Source of the DNA: Clostridia bacterium | GTDB taxonomy: Bacteria > Bacillota > Clostridia > TANB77 > CAG-508 | Assembly: GCA_900768805.1 (NCBI GenBank) | Contig: CAAGEF010000052.1 | Span: 1 to 5,173 of the forward strand | Direction of reading: 5' to 3' | DNA: 5,173 nucleotides | In this document: positions 1-4,846 of the stretch, piece by piece | Position numbering within the stretch: position 1 is the first letter of the stretch | How the letters are laid out: the number at the start of each line of letters is the position of its first letter | Notes under the pieces: model-generated | The model's database searches: none | What the model was told of the DNA's origin: nothing | The model's input: the letters and a program-made list of their open reading frames with translations, nothing else | Made by a program: the position numbers and the translations under genes

Positions 1-27
1 GTCTCAGCGTTGTTTATTTTTGCCCCT

Positions 28-357
28 TCATAGGGGGATATAGTTTGGATTGGGATATACATTTCCATCTTCATCGTAAATCAATCTAGGTTGATATTTT
101 GCCATATGTATTTGTGTATGGCAATCATGGCAAAGCAATATTAGATTGTCATGGTTTAATGTTATCTTTATATCGTTAATGTTAGCTGGTGTTAGCTCTA
201 CTTTGTGGTGTACCTCTTCGCCTAGCTTATGTATTCCTTTCTCATAACATAGCTCGCATAATCCTCTCTTGTATCTCGGCATTAATTCAATATATCTTCT
301 TCTGCACATTCTCCATGCACTAGAATTATAAAAGCTCTTAGCAAACTCTCTTGCCAT
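28..357 (-). CDS. Phage HNH endonuclease (packaging-associated type)
   Basis: This 109-residue protein is a compact, intact HNH nuclease. The zinc-binding cysteine pairs are visible as C34-x2-C37 and C76-x2-C79. The catalytic HNH core reads HHK at residues 50-52, N71 in the segment DNLILLC, and H80/H84 in CHDCHTQIH. The N-terminus (FYNSSAWRMCRRRYIE) is the usual lead-in of phage HNH proteins of about 100-120 residues. In cos-type phages such as HK97 an HNH protein of this kind lies next to the terminase genes and works with terminase in cleaving packaging sites; that role is inferred here from position just after the late regulator. The start is supported by a strong site, GAGGTGAGG, five or so bases before the ATG. 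A free-standing homing HNH nuclease is less likely because of the small size and the location. The coding sequence is visibly less AT-rich than the genes to its right. Confidence 0.93.
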   Translation of the reverse strand: MAREFAKSFYNSSAWRMCRRRYIELMPRYKRGLCELCYEKGIHKLGEEVHHKVELTPANINDIKITLNHDNLILLCHDCHTQIHMAKYQPRLIYDEDGNVYPNPNYIPL

Positions 358-359
358 AT

Positions 360-423
360 TACCTCACCTCTTTAATAAAATAGTGTGCCTTGTACTAGAA
401 AGGAGGAATATATTATTGAGGTA
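360..423 (-). promoter_or_regulatory. HNH ribosome-binding site with upstream complement
   Basis: The HNH gene has the site GAGGTGAGG. The transcript segment TGAGGTA (366-360) that includes part of it is perfectly complementary to TACCTCA (423-417). That complement lies inside the loop of the 385-462 inverted repeat, so the two helices would interlock in a pseudoknot-like way and could mask translation of the HNH gene. A nearby CCTCC (406-402) is another potential anti-Shine-Dalgarno. Function is inferred only from complementarity. Confidence 0.3.
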
Positions 424-462
424 TATTACATTAATGACAAACTGGTTAAGAATACAAGGCAC
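385..462 (-). repeat. Perfect 10-bp inverted repeat in HNH leader
   Basis: GTGCCTTGTA at 385-394 is the exact reverse complement of TACAAGGCAC at 453-462, with 58 bases between them. In the minus-strand transcript the arms could form a 10-bp stem closing a long loop upstream of the HNH gene. There is no T-run after it on the transcript, so it does not look like an intrinsic terminator. It falls in the only real non-coding gap of the window. Confidence 0.6.
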
Positions 463-500
463 GAAATAAAAGGCATAACCTTTACGGCTATACCTTTCAT
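426..500 (-). CDS. Possible 24-codon leader peptide before HNH gene
   Basis: A short open frame in the gap between the late regulator and the HNH gene encodes 24 residues, starting MKGIAVK and continuing as a hydrophobic stretch ending in LTSLSLM. It starts about 12 bases after the expected transcription start of the promoter-like element at 519-553. The upstream sequence AGAAAAG is only a weak ribosome-binding site. Its 3' part covers one arm of the inverted repeat, so translation could open that stem. It may be a leader peptide, a small membrane peptide, or simply chance. Confidence 0.2.
   Translation of the reverse strand: MKGIAVKVMPFISCLVFLTSLSLM
472..497. repeat. Imperfect 12-bp direct repeat in the leader
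   Basis: GGCATAACCTTT (472-483) and GGCTATACCTTT (486-497) match at 9 of 12 positions with a 14-bp period. They lie just downstream of the candidate late promoter. They might be a protein-binding site, but the mismatches leave this weak. Confidence 0.35.
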
Positions 501-518
501 GTACTTTTCTATACTACT

Positions 519-553
519 ATTATATCAGTTTACTTTGTCAAATTGTGTCAAAT
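519..553 (-). promoter_or_regulatory. Candidate activator-dependent late promoter
   Basis: Read on the minus strand, this stretch has two perfect copies of ATTTGACA (553-546 and 543-536), spaced exactly 10 bp apart. They are followed by TGATATAAT (527-519), a consensus extended -10 box whose TG comes from the stop codon of the upstream gene. The two TTGACA boxes sit 21 and 11 bp from the -10, neither being the usual 17 bp, so a promoter here would be expected to need an activator. Late regulators of the ArpU/RinA/DUF1492 group act just downstream of their own genes, which is where this lies. The repeats also encode the last residues (LTQFDK) of that regulator, so chance repetition is possible. 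Confidence 0.5.
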
Positions 554-962
554 GTTTATCATATTCTTCTTGCATTATATCAACTGATTTATTAAATAGT
601 ATGTATATGTTTTGCCTTGTGTAGTGATATTTACTAGCAATCTTATTTATCGATAAATCGCACAAGCAATAATCATACATTATATTTCTCATTAGCTTTG
701 TAGGTAGATTATAAACTAATTTAGATATTATTATGCGATTGTTTACAGTTGATTTTTTAAAATCTTCTAACTCTTCCTTAGCTTCAATATAGTTTAAATA
801 GCATTGCTCTTTACCTTTTGAGTTATGCGATGTACTTACTTTTTCATCATAAGATATCCCACTAACACCACATAAGCTTTCTAATCTAATTAACTCCTCT
901 TCTTTTTGCTTCACTAAATTGCTATTACTTCTCACTAACTCAATTAACTGCTTTATATCCAT
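525..962 (-). CDS. DUF1492/ArpU-like phage late transcription regulator
   Basis: This 145-residue protein has the layout of the DUF1492 family of Gram-positive phages, which resemble sigma-70 region 4. An N-terminal helical, coiled-coil-like part (about 1-32, rich in E, K and L) is followed by a second acidic helical stretch (55-72). A C-terminal helix-turn-helix spans about residues 102-127, with INKIASKYHYTRQNIYILF as the turn and recognition helix. Proteins of this size and position, as the last gene before HNH and terminase, belong to the wider ArpU/RinA/Ltr set known to activate late packaging and lysis operons. Here the final codons contain the repeated TTGACA boxes of a candidate promoter, so it may act at its own 3' end. 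A good site, AGAGGTG, precedes the ATG. It follows the SSB gene by 16 bases. The family call is by pattern; activator function is inferred. Confidence 0.8.
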   Translation of the reverse strand: MDIKQLIELVRSNSNLVKQKEEELIRLESLCGVSGISYDEKVSTSHNSKGKEQCYLNYIEAKEELEDFKKSTVNNRIIISKLVYNLPTKLMRNIMYDYCLCDLSINKIASKYHYTRQNIYILFNKSVDIMQEEYDKHLTQFDKVN

Positions 963-978
963 TTAACACCTCTTTAAA

Positions 979-1452
979 TTAAAATGGTAAATCATCACTA
1001 CTAAAATCTATATCATTGCTATATTCCATATCAGCCAATGGGCTTTGGCTATAACTCTTTTGCTCTTGATAATTATTATAAAATATATTATCTTGCTTTG
1101 GTGGTACATTTTGAGATTTTTGAGCGTTGTTTTGCGATTTGGCTAATAATTTTACATCATCGGCTACAACCTCAGTTACAGTAACCTTATCACCTCTTTG
1201 GTTGTCATATTGCCTTGTAGTTAGTCGCCCTTGTATCCCGATCAAGTCGCCTTTGTGTGCATATTTGCTTAAAAATTCAGCAAATTGCTTCCAAGCTACA
1301 ACATTAAAAAAGTAACTTATTTGATTATTGTTAGCATCTTTTCTATCATTAACTGCTAAGCTAAATGATGCAACACTGATGCCATTTGATGTCTTTTTTA
1401 ACTCAATATCTTTTGTAAGTCTACCAACTAAATTAACATTGTTATTTAACAT
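979..1452 (-). CDS. ssb: Single-stranded DNA-binding protein
   Basis: This is a complete 157-residue bacterial/phage SSB. The OB-fold fills about residues 1-105, opening with NNVNLVGRLTKDIELKKT and containing the family landmarks FFNVVAWKQFAEF (W54), KGDLIGIQGRL and a TRQYDNQRGDK loop. A Q/N/S-rich flexible linker (106-146) leads to the acidic tip DIDFSSDDLPF, whose final DLPF-type end is the docking site for partners such as RecO, RecG, PriA and primase. It coats single strands at the phage replication fork and during recombination. The start overlaps the previous gene by 11 bases (1442-1452), suggesting coupled translation; an AAAGGGG site lies 8 bases upstream. Length and ending are typical, and nothing is missing. 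Confidence 0.97.
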   Translation of the reverse strand: MLNNNVNLVGRLTKDIELKKTSNGISVASFSLAVNDRKDANNNQISYFFNVVAWKQFAEFLSKYAHKGDLIGIQGRLTTRQYDNQRGDKVTVTEVVADDVKLLAKSQNNAQKSQNVPPKQDNIFYNNYQEQKSYSQSPLADMEYSNDIDFSSDDLPF

Positions 1453-1633
1453 ATCTTTTGCCCCTTTCTTTGCTCAATACTTCTATTGCGTTTGTTATTA
1501 ATTTTCTTTTTTCATCTGTATGCTCATGACCTAATAAGTATTTAATATATCCACCACTATAACCTATATAGTCGCCTATATCATCATAGCTAATATGATT
1601 ATCTTTTCTTAATTTTCTAATATCATCATTCAT
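1442..1633 (-). CDS. Small HTH (Xre-like) protein
   Basis: A 63-residue, strongly charged protein whose centre (about residues 13-36, ISYDDIGDYIGYSGGYIKYL) reads like the helix-turn-helix of the Xre/lambda-repressor type, where a glycine-containing turn separates two short helices. There is no further domain; the basic C-terminus ends in ERGKRYVK. It could be a small DNA-binding regulator of the replication operon or an accessory of SSB, with which it overlaps by 11 bases. The start is supported by AGAGGTT upstream; two further ATG triplets lie close by but the first fits the spacing. The HTH call rests on pattern alone and the target is unknown. Confidence 0.7.
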   Translation of the reverse strand: MNDDIRKLRKDNHISYDDIGDYIGYSGGYIKYLLGHEHTDEKRKLITNAIEVLSKERGKRYVK

Positions 1634-1643
1634 ATTTTAACCT

Positions 1644-1973
1644 CTAAAATAAACTAGCTTGTGCTTTATCGCCATTTAGTGCCTTTTCCTCTTCCTTGCT
1701 TAACTCTTCATATTGCCATCCAGTTGGTATTTTTCTAAATTCATCTAGATATCTTTGCACTTTTTTAAAAATAGTCCCATCATTCCAAATTTCTATTTTG
1801 CTATCTTTGCTTTTAAATGTTATATCTAGCCAACTACCAAACACTTTAAAATGCTCTTGTATATTTTCTTTTTTTATAAAGATATTCTCATTTAACGCTC
1901 TACATTCATACTCATAGCCTAAATCTAGTAATATGCTTCTTATTTCTTCAATTTCTCTAGATTTAATTTTCAT
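1644..1973 (-). CDS. Unknown phage protein with clamp-binding-like C-terminus
   Basis: I do not recognise the family of this 109-residue protein. It has an N-terminal helix (about 3-18, REIEEIRSILLDLGYEY), a mixed beta-like middle (HFKVFGSWLDITFKSKDSKIEIWNDG, quoted in parts: HFKVFGSWLDITF, residues 41-53, then KIEIWNDG) and a helical acidic end. Its last five residues are QASLF, matching the bacterial beta sliding-clamp binding consensus QL(S/D)LF at four of five positions, in the usual place at a flexible terminus. It might therefore act at the fork, on or against the host clamp. The start follows a weak AAGG site and overlaps the preceding 59-codon gene by 11 bases. It lies ten bases before the small HTH gene in the same operon. 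Confidence 0.8.
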   Translation of the reverse strand: MKIKSREIEEIRSILLDLGYEYECRALNENIFIKKENIQEHFKVFGSWLDITFKSKDSKIEIWNDGTIFKKVQRYLDEFRKIPTGWQYEELSKEEEKALNGDKAQASLF

Positions 1974-2142
1974 TGCTTACCTTATTCATTAAATACTCTT
2001 TCCATTCATTACTATCTTTATTTTCATAATATATGTGATAAAAACTGCTGTAAAATTCCCTTAATTTATCATCAGCTTGCTCTAATTCACAGCATGCTAA
2101 ATCTAATGCTTTTTCTAGCTTTTTAATATATTCTTCATTCAT
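1963..2142 (-). CDS. Small unknown phage protein (59 aa)
   Basis: This 59-codon frame fills what otherwise looks like a 170-base gap. It begins MNEEYIKKLEKALDLACCEL and ends NKVSNEN. It is acidic, amphipathic and helix-rich, with a vicinal cysteine pair (C17, C18) and a Tyr/Phe-rich middle (FYSSFYHIYYE, residues 30-40). Codon use matches its neighbours. It starts two bases after the stop of the 140-aa gene, with GGGG about seven bases upstream as the likely ribosome-binding site, and its 3' end overlaps the next gene by 11 bases. This tight fit between two genes is the main evidence that it is real. Function is unknown. Confidence 0.78.
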   Translation of the reverse strand: MNEEYIKKLEKALDLACCELEQADDKLREFYSSFYHIYYENKDSNEWKEYLMNKVSNEN

Positions 2143-2144
2143 TC

Positions 2145-2567
2145 TTACAACCCCAATTCATCTAGGCTATATTCCTTGAATACTTCCATGCCTTTGTACA
2201 TTGTGCCTTCTTTAAAATCAGGAAAAATTATAAAATAATCGCTTATTTGAATTTTAATATATTCATCACCATTACCTCTTTTTCCTTTTCTTATAAAAAC
2301 TATTCTTTTCCTAAAAGGTTTAATAATATTAGACAAATACTCTTTTTCAATATCATCTAATATAGTTTTTGGTATTTTTATAATTTCATAATAACCATTT
2401 AAAATATTATTTAATGTATAATCAAAACTTAATGAGCACCCGTCACTTTCTAATCCACTTTCAGTTAAAAAGTATTTACTAGTATATATATCATCATCAC
2501 ATTTAATTTTGAATGGTTCATATAATTCAACACCCAACATCTGGGCAACTTGTTCCATGTAATTCAT
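2145..2567 (-). CDS. Conserved-type phage protein, two-part (140 aa)
   Basis: The protein seems to be made of two blocks. The N-terminal part (1-65), starting MNYMEQVAQMLGVELYEPFKI and passing through a Gly/Ser turn to ILNGYYEIIKI, resembles the start of many unnamed Firmicutes phage proteins found in replication operons. The C-terminal part (about 73-140), with EKEYLSNIIKPFRKRIVFI, a basic loop KGKRGNGDEY, then FPDFKEGTMYKGMEVFKEY and the ending SLDELGL, recalls another recurrent phage module. Both statements are from memory of such sequences and not a search. No catalytic motif is evident. The start overlaps the previous stop in ATGA, so translation is probably coupled; the ribosome-binding site is weak. 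Confidence 0.85.
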   Translation of the reverse strand: MNYMEQVAQMLGVELYEPFKIKCDDDIYTSKYFLTESGLESDGCSLSFDYTLNNILNGYYEIIKIPKTILDDIEKEYLSNIIKPFRKRIVFIRKGKRGNGDEYIKIQISDYFIIFPDFKEGTMYKGMEVFKEYSLDELGL

Positions 2568-2785
2568 AGCTTTTCTAACTCACTTTCTAGCTCATTCAAT
2601 TTAGTTTCATAATAATTTAATAAACTGCTTATTATTTCATCATCTAAAAATATTAAATCCATCCAACCCCAATAAGATTTATTTTGCAATTTAACCATAT
2701 CATGCTTTAAAGCATAAACGGTTGCTTTATATTTTTTAATACTATCTTTTAATATATTTGCTTTTTCTAATGTTTCATATTTCAT
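2564..2785 (-). CDS. Small helical phage protein (73 aa)
   Basis: Unrecognised 73-residue protein, probably a helical hairpin. The first helix (about 3-34, rich in Lys and Leu) and the last (about 49-73, IISSLLNYYETKLNELESEL) both have heptad-like hydrophobic spacing. They are separated by an aromatic segment SYWGWMDLIF (37-46). Such a layout suggests an oligomer-forming or partner-binding protein. It starts four bases after the stop of the previous gene, behind an AAGAG site, and its stop overlaps the next start as ATGA. Confidence 0.8.
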   Translation of the reverse strand: MKYETLEKANILKDSIKKYKATVYALKHDMVKLQNKSYWGWMDLIFLDDEIISSLLNYYETKLNELESELEKL

Positions 2786-2788
2786 AAA

Positions 2789-3022
2789 TTACTCTTTTCT
2801 AAAATCTTTACTTGAAATAGTCATTAATACTTTTTTATTGCCTAAAATTTCATCATCTGCAACTGCCGTAACTCCTACTATTTTTACTAGCTCAATAGTC
2901 TTTAAATTTTCAACAATAGCATAATCATCATTACATTTCATACTGATATTATCCATGTTCCAAAATAATGGTTGCTTTGTCTGTTGCTCATTTGTAAATC
3001 TACCAATTAATAATTTTTTCAT
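2789..3022 (-). CDS. Small unknown phage protein (77 aa), beta-rich
   Basis: Unrecognised. The sequence looks beta-rich: strands are suggested at KKLLIGRF (2-9), DDYAIVEN (32-39), ELVKIVGVTAV (44-54) and KKVLMTIS (63-70), with no membrane segment. The pattern YAIVEN...LVKIVGV recalls small phage proteins with an SH3-like core, but that is only an impression. It overlaps the previous gene by four bases (ATGA), with an AAGGA site about 11 bases upstream of the start. Confidence 0.78.
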   Translation of the reverse strand: MKKLLIGRFTNEQQTKQPLFWNMDNISMKCNDDYAIVENLKTIELVKIVGVTAVADDEILGNKKVLMTISSKDFRKE

Positions 3023-3234
3023 TTGTTTATTTCCTTTTTAAACCTTTCTAAATTGTCTTTATCGCTAATTAATAAATTTATAAAACTACACATGCCATTA
3101 GTTGCATTGATCAGGTGCTCATTCAATAGCTTATCATTTGGATATCTTTCTTTTATCCAGTTCATATTGCCAATTATCTTTGATTTATAAATCTCATAAT
3201 CGCTAATAAAATATAAACCTTTTTGCCTTGACAT
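3019..3234 (-). CDS. Small unknown phage protein (71 aa)
   Basis: Unrecognised 71-residue, mainly helical protein beginning MSRQKGLYFISDYEIYKSKI. I chose the ATG at 3234 over an in-frame GTG nine bases upstream (3243), because AGGTGA ends five bases before the ATG, and the GTG is itself part of that ribosome-binding site. With this start the gene lies one base after the stop of the helicase-loader gene; its own stop overlaps the next start as ATGA. No signal peptide, membrane segment or catalytic motif is visible. Confidence 0.78.
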   Translation of the reverse strand: MSRQKGLYFISDYEIYKSKIIGNMNWIKERYPNDKLLNEHLINATNGMCSFINLLISDKDNLERFKKEINK

Positions 3235-3235
3235 A

Positions 3236-3763
3236 TTACTCACCTATTAGCTTCTTTTCACTAGTTCCAATAAGCTCATTGTTTTCAATAAAGTTATACT
3301 TTTTAATTTTTTTAGCTTCTCTAAATGATTTAATAAAGCTATTTTGTATAAAACTTTCTTGTGATATATCAGAACGGCCCCATATTACTAATTGACTATA
3401 ATCACCAATAGCTTTTTGTATTATATCTGGTAATTTATAAAACTCTTTTTTAGCTAGTTCTTGATTATTTCTAATAGCCCTTTTTACCATAGACCAAGCT
3501 TCTAAATCGCTTATTTCTTCATTTTCCATATTATCGTAAATAATCTCTTTCAAGTCCCCTGGCTTAGGTGGAAAAGCACATTTTTTTGGCTCATTAATAT
3601 ATTTAATAACTGCATCCAATACAATATCATAGCTAATATTTTTAAAACTAATTTCCCATGTTTTAATCAATAAATCTTTTTGTATATTGCTTAAATTGAC
3701 ATATTCCTTTGTATAAGTGCTAGTTAATATATTTAATATTTGTTTTACTTCTTCTATTGTCAA
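3236..3763 (-). CDS. Replicative helicase loader/inhibitor, G39P-like
   Basis: The N-terminal half matches the compact helical fold of SPP1 G39P-type proteins, which bind the replicative helicase and deliver it to the initiator at the origin. TIEEVKQILNILTSTY opens the first helix, KTWEISFKNISYDIVLDAV follows, and the signature FPP (64-66, in CAFPPKPGDLKE) closes the domain. The C-terminal half (about 87-155) begins EAWSMVKRAIRN, passes through LPDIIQKAIGDYSQL and ends in a basic tail; this pairing is common in Gram-positive phages and would bind the helicase. No Walker motif is present, so it is not a DnaC/DnaI ATPase. Translation must start at TTG: GGAGGT lies 8 bases upstream and there is no ATG in the first 90 codons. 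The TTGA overlap with the organiser gene ties the two together. The helicase itself is not in this window. Confidence 0.8.
   Translation of the reverse strand: MTIEEVKQILNILTSTYTKEYVNLSNIQKDLLIKTWEISFKNISYDIVLDAVIKYINEPKKCAFPPKPGDLKEIIYDNMENEEISDLEAWSMVKRAIRNNQELAKKEFYKLPDIIQKAIGDYSQLVIWGRSDISQESFIQNSFIKSFREAKKIKKYNFIENNELIGTSEKKLIGE
3239..3245 (-). promoter_or_regulatory. Ribosome-binding site deciding the 71-aa start
   Basis: AGGTGAG lies four bases before the ATG at 3234 and overlaps the end of the helicase-loader coding sequence. It rules out the GTG at 3243, which falls inside it. Confidence 0.75.
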
Positions 3764-4500
3764 AATATTAAACCTCCATTATTCTCATTTGATTTGTATC
3801 TATTACCTTTATTAACTGCATCAATAACCCATTTTCTAATTGCCAAATAATGGCTTTTAGCTTTATACCCTTTCATTTCAATGTACTCATCTAAATACTT
3901 TATTAGTTCATCGCAATTATGATATTCATTTTTTAATGTTAAATATTCATCATCAGTTAATAATACATTTTGATATTCACCATATTTATGTTTAGTCTTT
4001 TTTTCTTTTTTTAATGGTTTAGATTTATTAATATCATCGATGTTATTATTATCTTTATCTATATCTATATCTTTATCTATATCTGTGGAAACAATTTGCT
4101 TACATTTTGTAATCAACTTATTTGCATTATCACTTTTAATGTAATATTCTTTCGTTTTATCCAGTGAATATGATTTATTATCTTTAATTGCCAATTGTTT
4201 TAGTTCATCAGTATATGTTGTTTGCTGATATCTATCATTTTGTAAAGTATTATGCATTCGCCAATGTTTTATAACAATCACACCATTTTCAAATGTTAAA
4301 ATAAATTTTTTAGCAATTAATAATCTTAGATCATCTTCACTTGCACCAACTAATCTTTGTATTTTTTTAGGATTTCCAACAAAGCCATCATCATCAGCAC
4401 GCATGTTCAAATGAAAATAAAGGCATTGTGTAGATAAAGGCATATCCAAAAAAGCATCACTATCAACAATTTTTATATTAAACATTCGCTTGGTTGCCAT
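3760..4500 (-). CDS. Phage replisome organiser / replication initiator
   Basis: A 246-residue origin-binding initiator. Its N-terminal winged-helix domain (about 1-95) opens KRMFNIKIVDSDAFLDMPLS, then QCLYFHLNMRADDDGFV and the helix LVGASEDDLRLLIAKKFI, the well-known start of Firmicutes phage replisome organisers. A low-complexity linker follows (about 138-170) with repeated Asp-Ile-Asp-Lys and a Lys-rich end. The C-terminal domain (about 172-232), KYGEYQNVLLTDDEYLTLK through YKAKSHYLAIRKWV, is the block common to phage and plasmid replication proteins. It should bind the origin and recruit the loader encoded next. Two adjacent ATGs are possible: GGAG lies 4 bases from the one at 4503 and 7 from that at 4500, so I prefer the second. 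The gene overlaps the end of the winged-helix gene by 23 bases. Confidence 0.88.
   Translation of the reverse strand: MATKRMFNIKIVDSDAFLDMPLSTQCLYFHLNMRADDDGFVGNPKKIQRLVGASEDDLRLLIAKKFILTFENGVIVIKHWRMHNTLQNDRYQQTTYTDELKQLAIKDNKSYSLDKTKEYYIKSDNANKLITKCKQIVSTDIDKDIDIDKDNNNIDDINKSKPLKKEKKTKHKYGEYQNVLLTDDEYLTLKNEYHNCDELIKYLDEYIEMKGYKAKSHYLAIRKWVIDAVNKGNRYKSNENNGGLIF
3772..3777 (-). promoter_or_regulatory. Strong ribosome-binding site for a TTG start
   Basis: GGAGGT lies eight bases before the TTG at 3763 and supports that rare start. It is at the same time the Gly-Gly codon pair near the end of the organiser gene. Confidence 0.8.
4050..4086. repeat. Tandem 18-bp iteron-like repeat, candidate origin
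   Basis: TATCTTTATCTATATCT occurs perfectly at 4050-4066 and 4068-4084, an 18-bp period. It sits in the linker-coding part of the organiser gene, where it gives the Asp-Ile-Asp-Lys repeat. A very AT-rich stretch and a palindromic ATCGAT (4036-4041) lie beside it. Phage origins often lie inside the initiator gene, as in lambda O with its 18-bp iterons, so an origin here is plausible. A simple low-complexity linker is the alternative. Confidence 0.5.
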
Positions 4501-4846
4501 CATTTAACTCCATTTCTATATATTCCTTAAAACTAATTTGATTATTACTGGCAATTCTTTTATTGATGTTATATGCACTCCATAATTCACTTTTAGCATG
4601 CTTTATTTTAGATTGATTAAACTTAATGATATCTTCTTTTAATTCACTTTTATATGTACCATTAGCGTTACTAATTATTACAAATTCACTTTTATCATCA
4701 ATAAAATCACGATTTAATTCATTGATGTATCTTCTTAACATTCTAGGATTTATAAATATACCTTTAATCCATAGTTGCTTGCACAGATCAATTTGCTTTT
4801 GTGGCTCATATGTTAATGTTTCTAAAATAATTTCTTTATTTTTCAT
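4478..4846 (-). CDS. Winged-helix-like DNA-binding phage protein
   Basis: A 122-residue protein in the slot between resolvase and organiser. Residues 1-65 look like a winged helix: helix KNKEIILETL, helix QIDLCKQLW, recognition-like helix NPRMLRRYINELNRD (33-47), and a wing-like strand pair around EFVIISNANGTYKS (54-67). The rest (68-122) is a charged helical extension, including KIKHAKSELWSAYNINKRI. Similar small proteins precede initiator genes in other Gram-positive phages and may be regulators or origin accessories; that is inference. A clear AGGTGG six bases before the ATG supports the start. It overlaps the resolvase gene by 11 bases and the organiser gene by 23. Confidence 0.75.
   Translation of the reverse strand: MKNKEIILETLTYEPQKQIDLCKQLWIKGIFINPRMLRRYINELNRDFIDDKSEFVIISNANGTYKSELKEDIIKFNQSKIKHAKSELWSAYNINKRIASNNQISFKEYIEMELNDGNQANV

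Noticed and set aside
22..37. GCCCC/GGGGG hairpin at the end of the HNH gene as a terminator
   Set aside because: The stem is only four to five base pairs and is followed on the transcript by an A-rich, not U-rich, stretch; the GGGG is more likely part of a ribosome-binding region.
385..462. Inverted repeat as the ends of a small mobile element
   Set aside because: Only 10 bp arms around 58 bases, no target-site duplication seen, and related TGCCTTGTA-like strings at 613 and 1211 are explained by Thr-Arg-Gln codons.
401..469. Plus-strand AGGAGG followed by a TTG-started 17-codon frame
   Set aside because: The site is well formed but every real gene is on the other strand, the frame is tiny, and the sequence is the complement of the CCTCC in the leader.
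385..624. Plus-strand open frame of 79 codons starting at GTG
   Set aside because: No ribosome-binding site before the GTG, it runs antisense into the late-regulator gene, and its second half is just the shadow of that gene.
1127..1315. Plus-strand open frame of 62 codons
   Set aside because: Entirely antisense to the SSB coding sequence, which is unmistakable.
1696..1917. Plus-strand open frame of 73 codons
   Set aside because: Antisense shadow of the 109-aa gene, without a ribosome-binding site and with an unnatural Ser/Leu/Phe-rich composition.
4051..4084. GATA-type repeats as a CRISPR-like array
   Set aside because: Only two units, no spacers, and the tract is translated as a protein linker.
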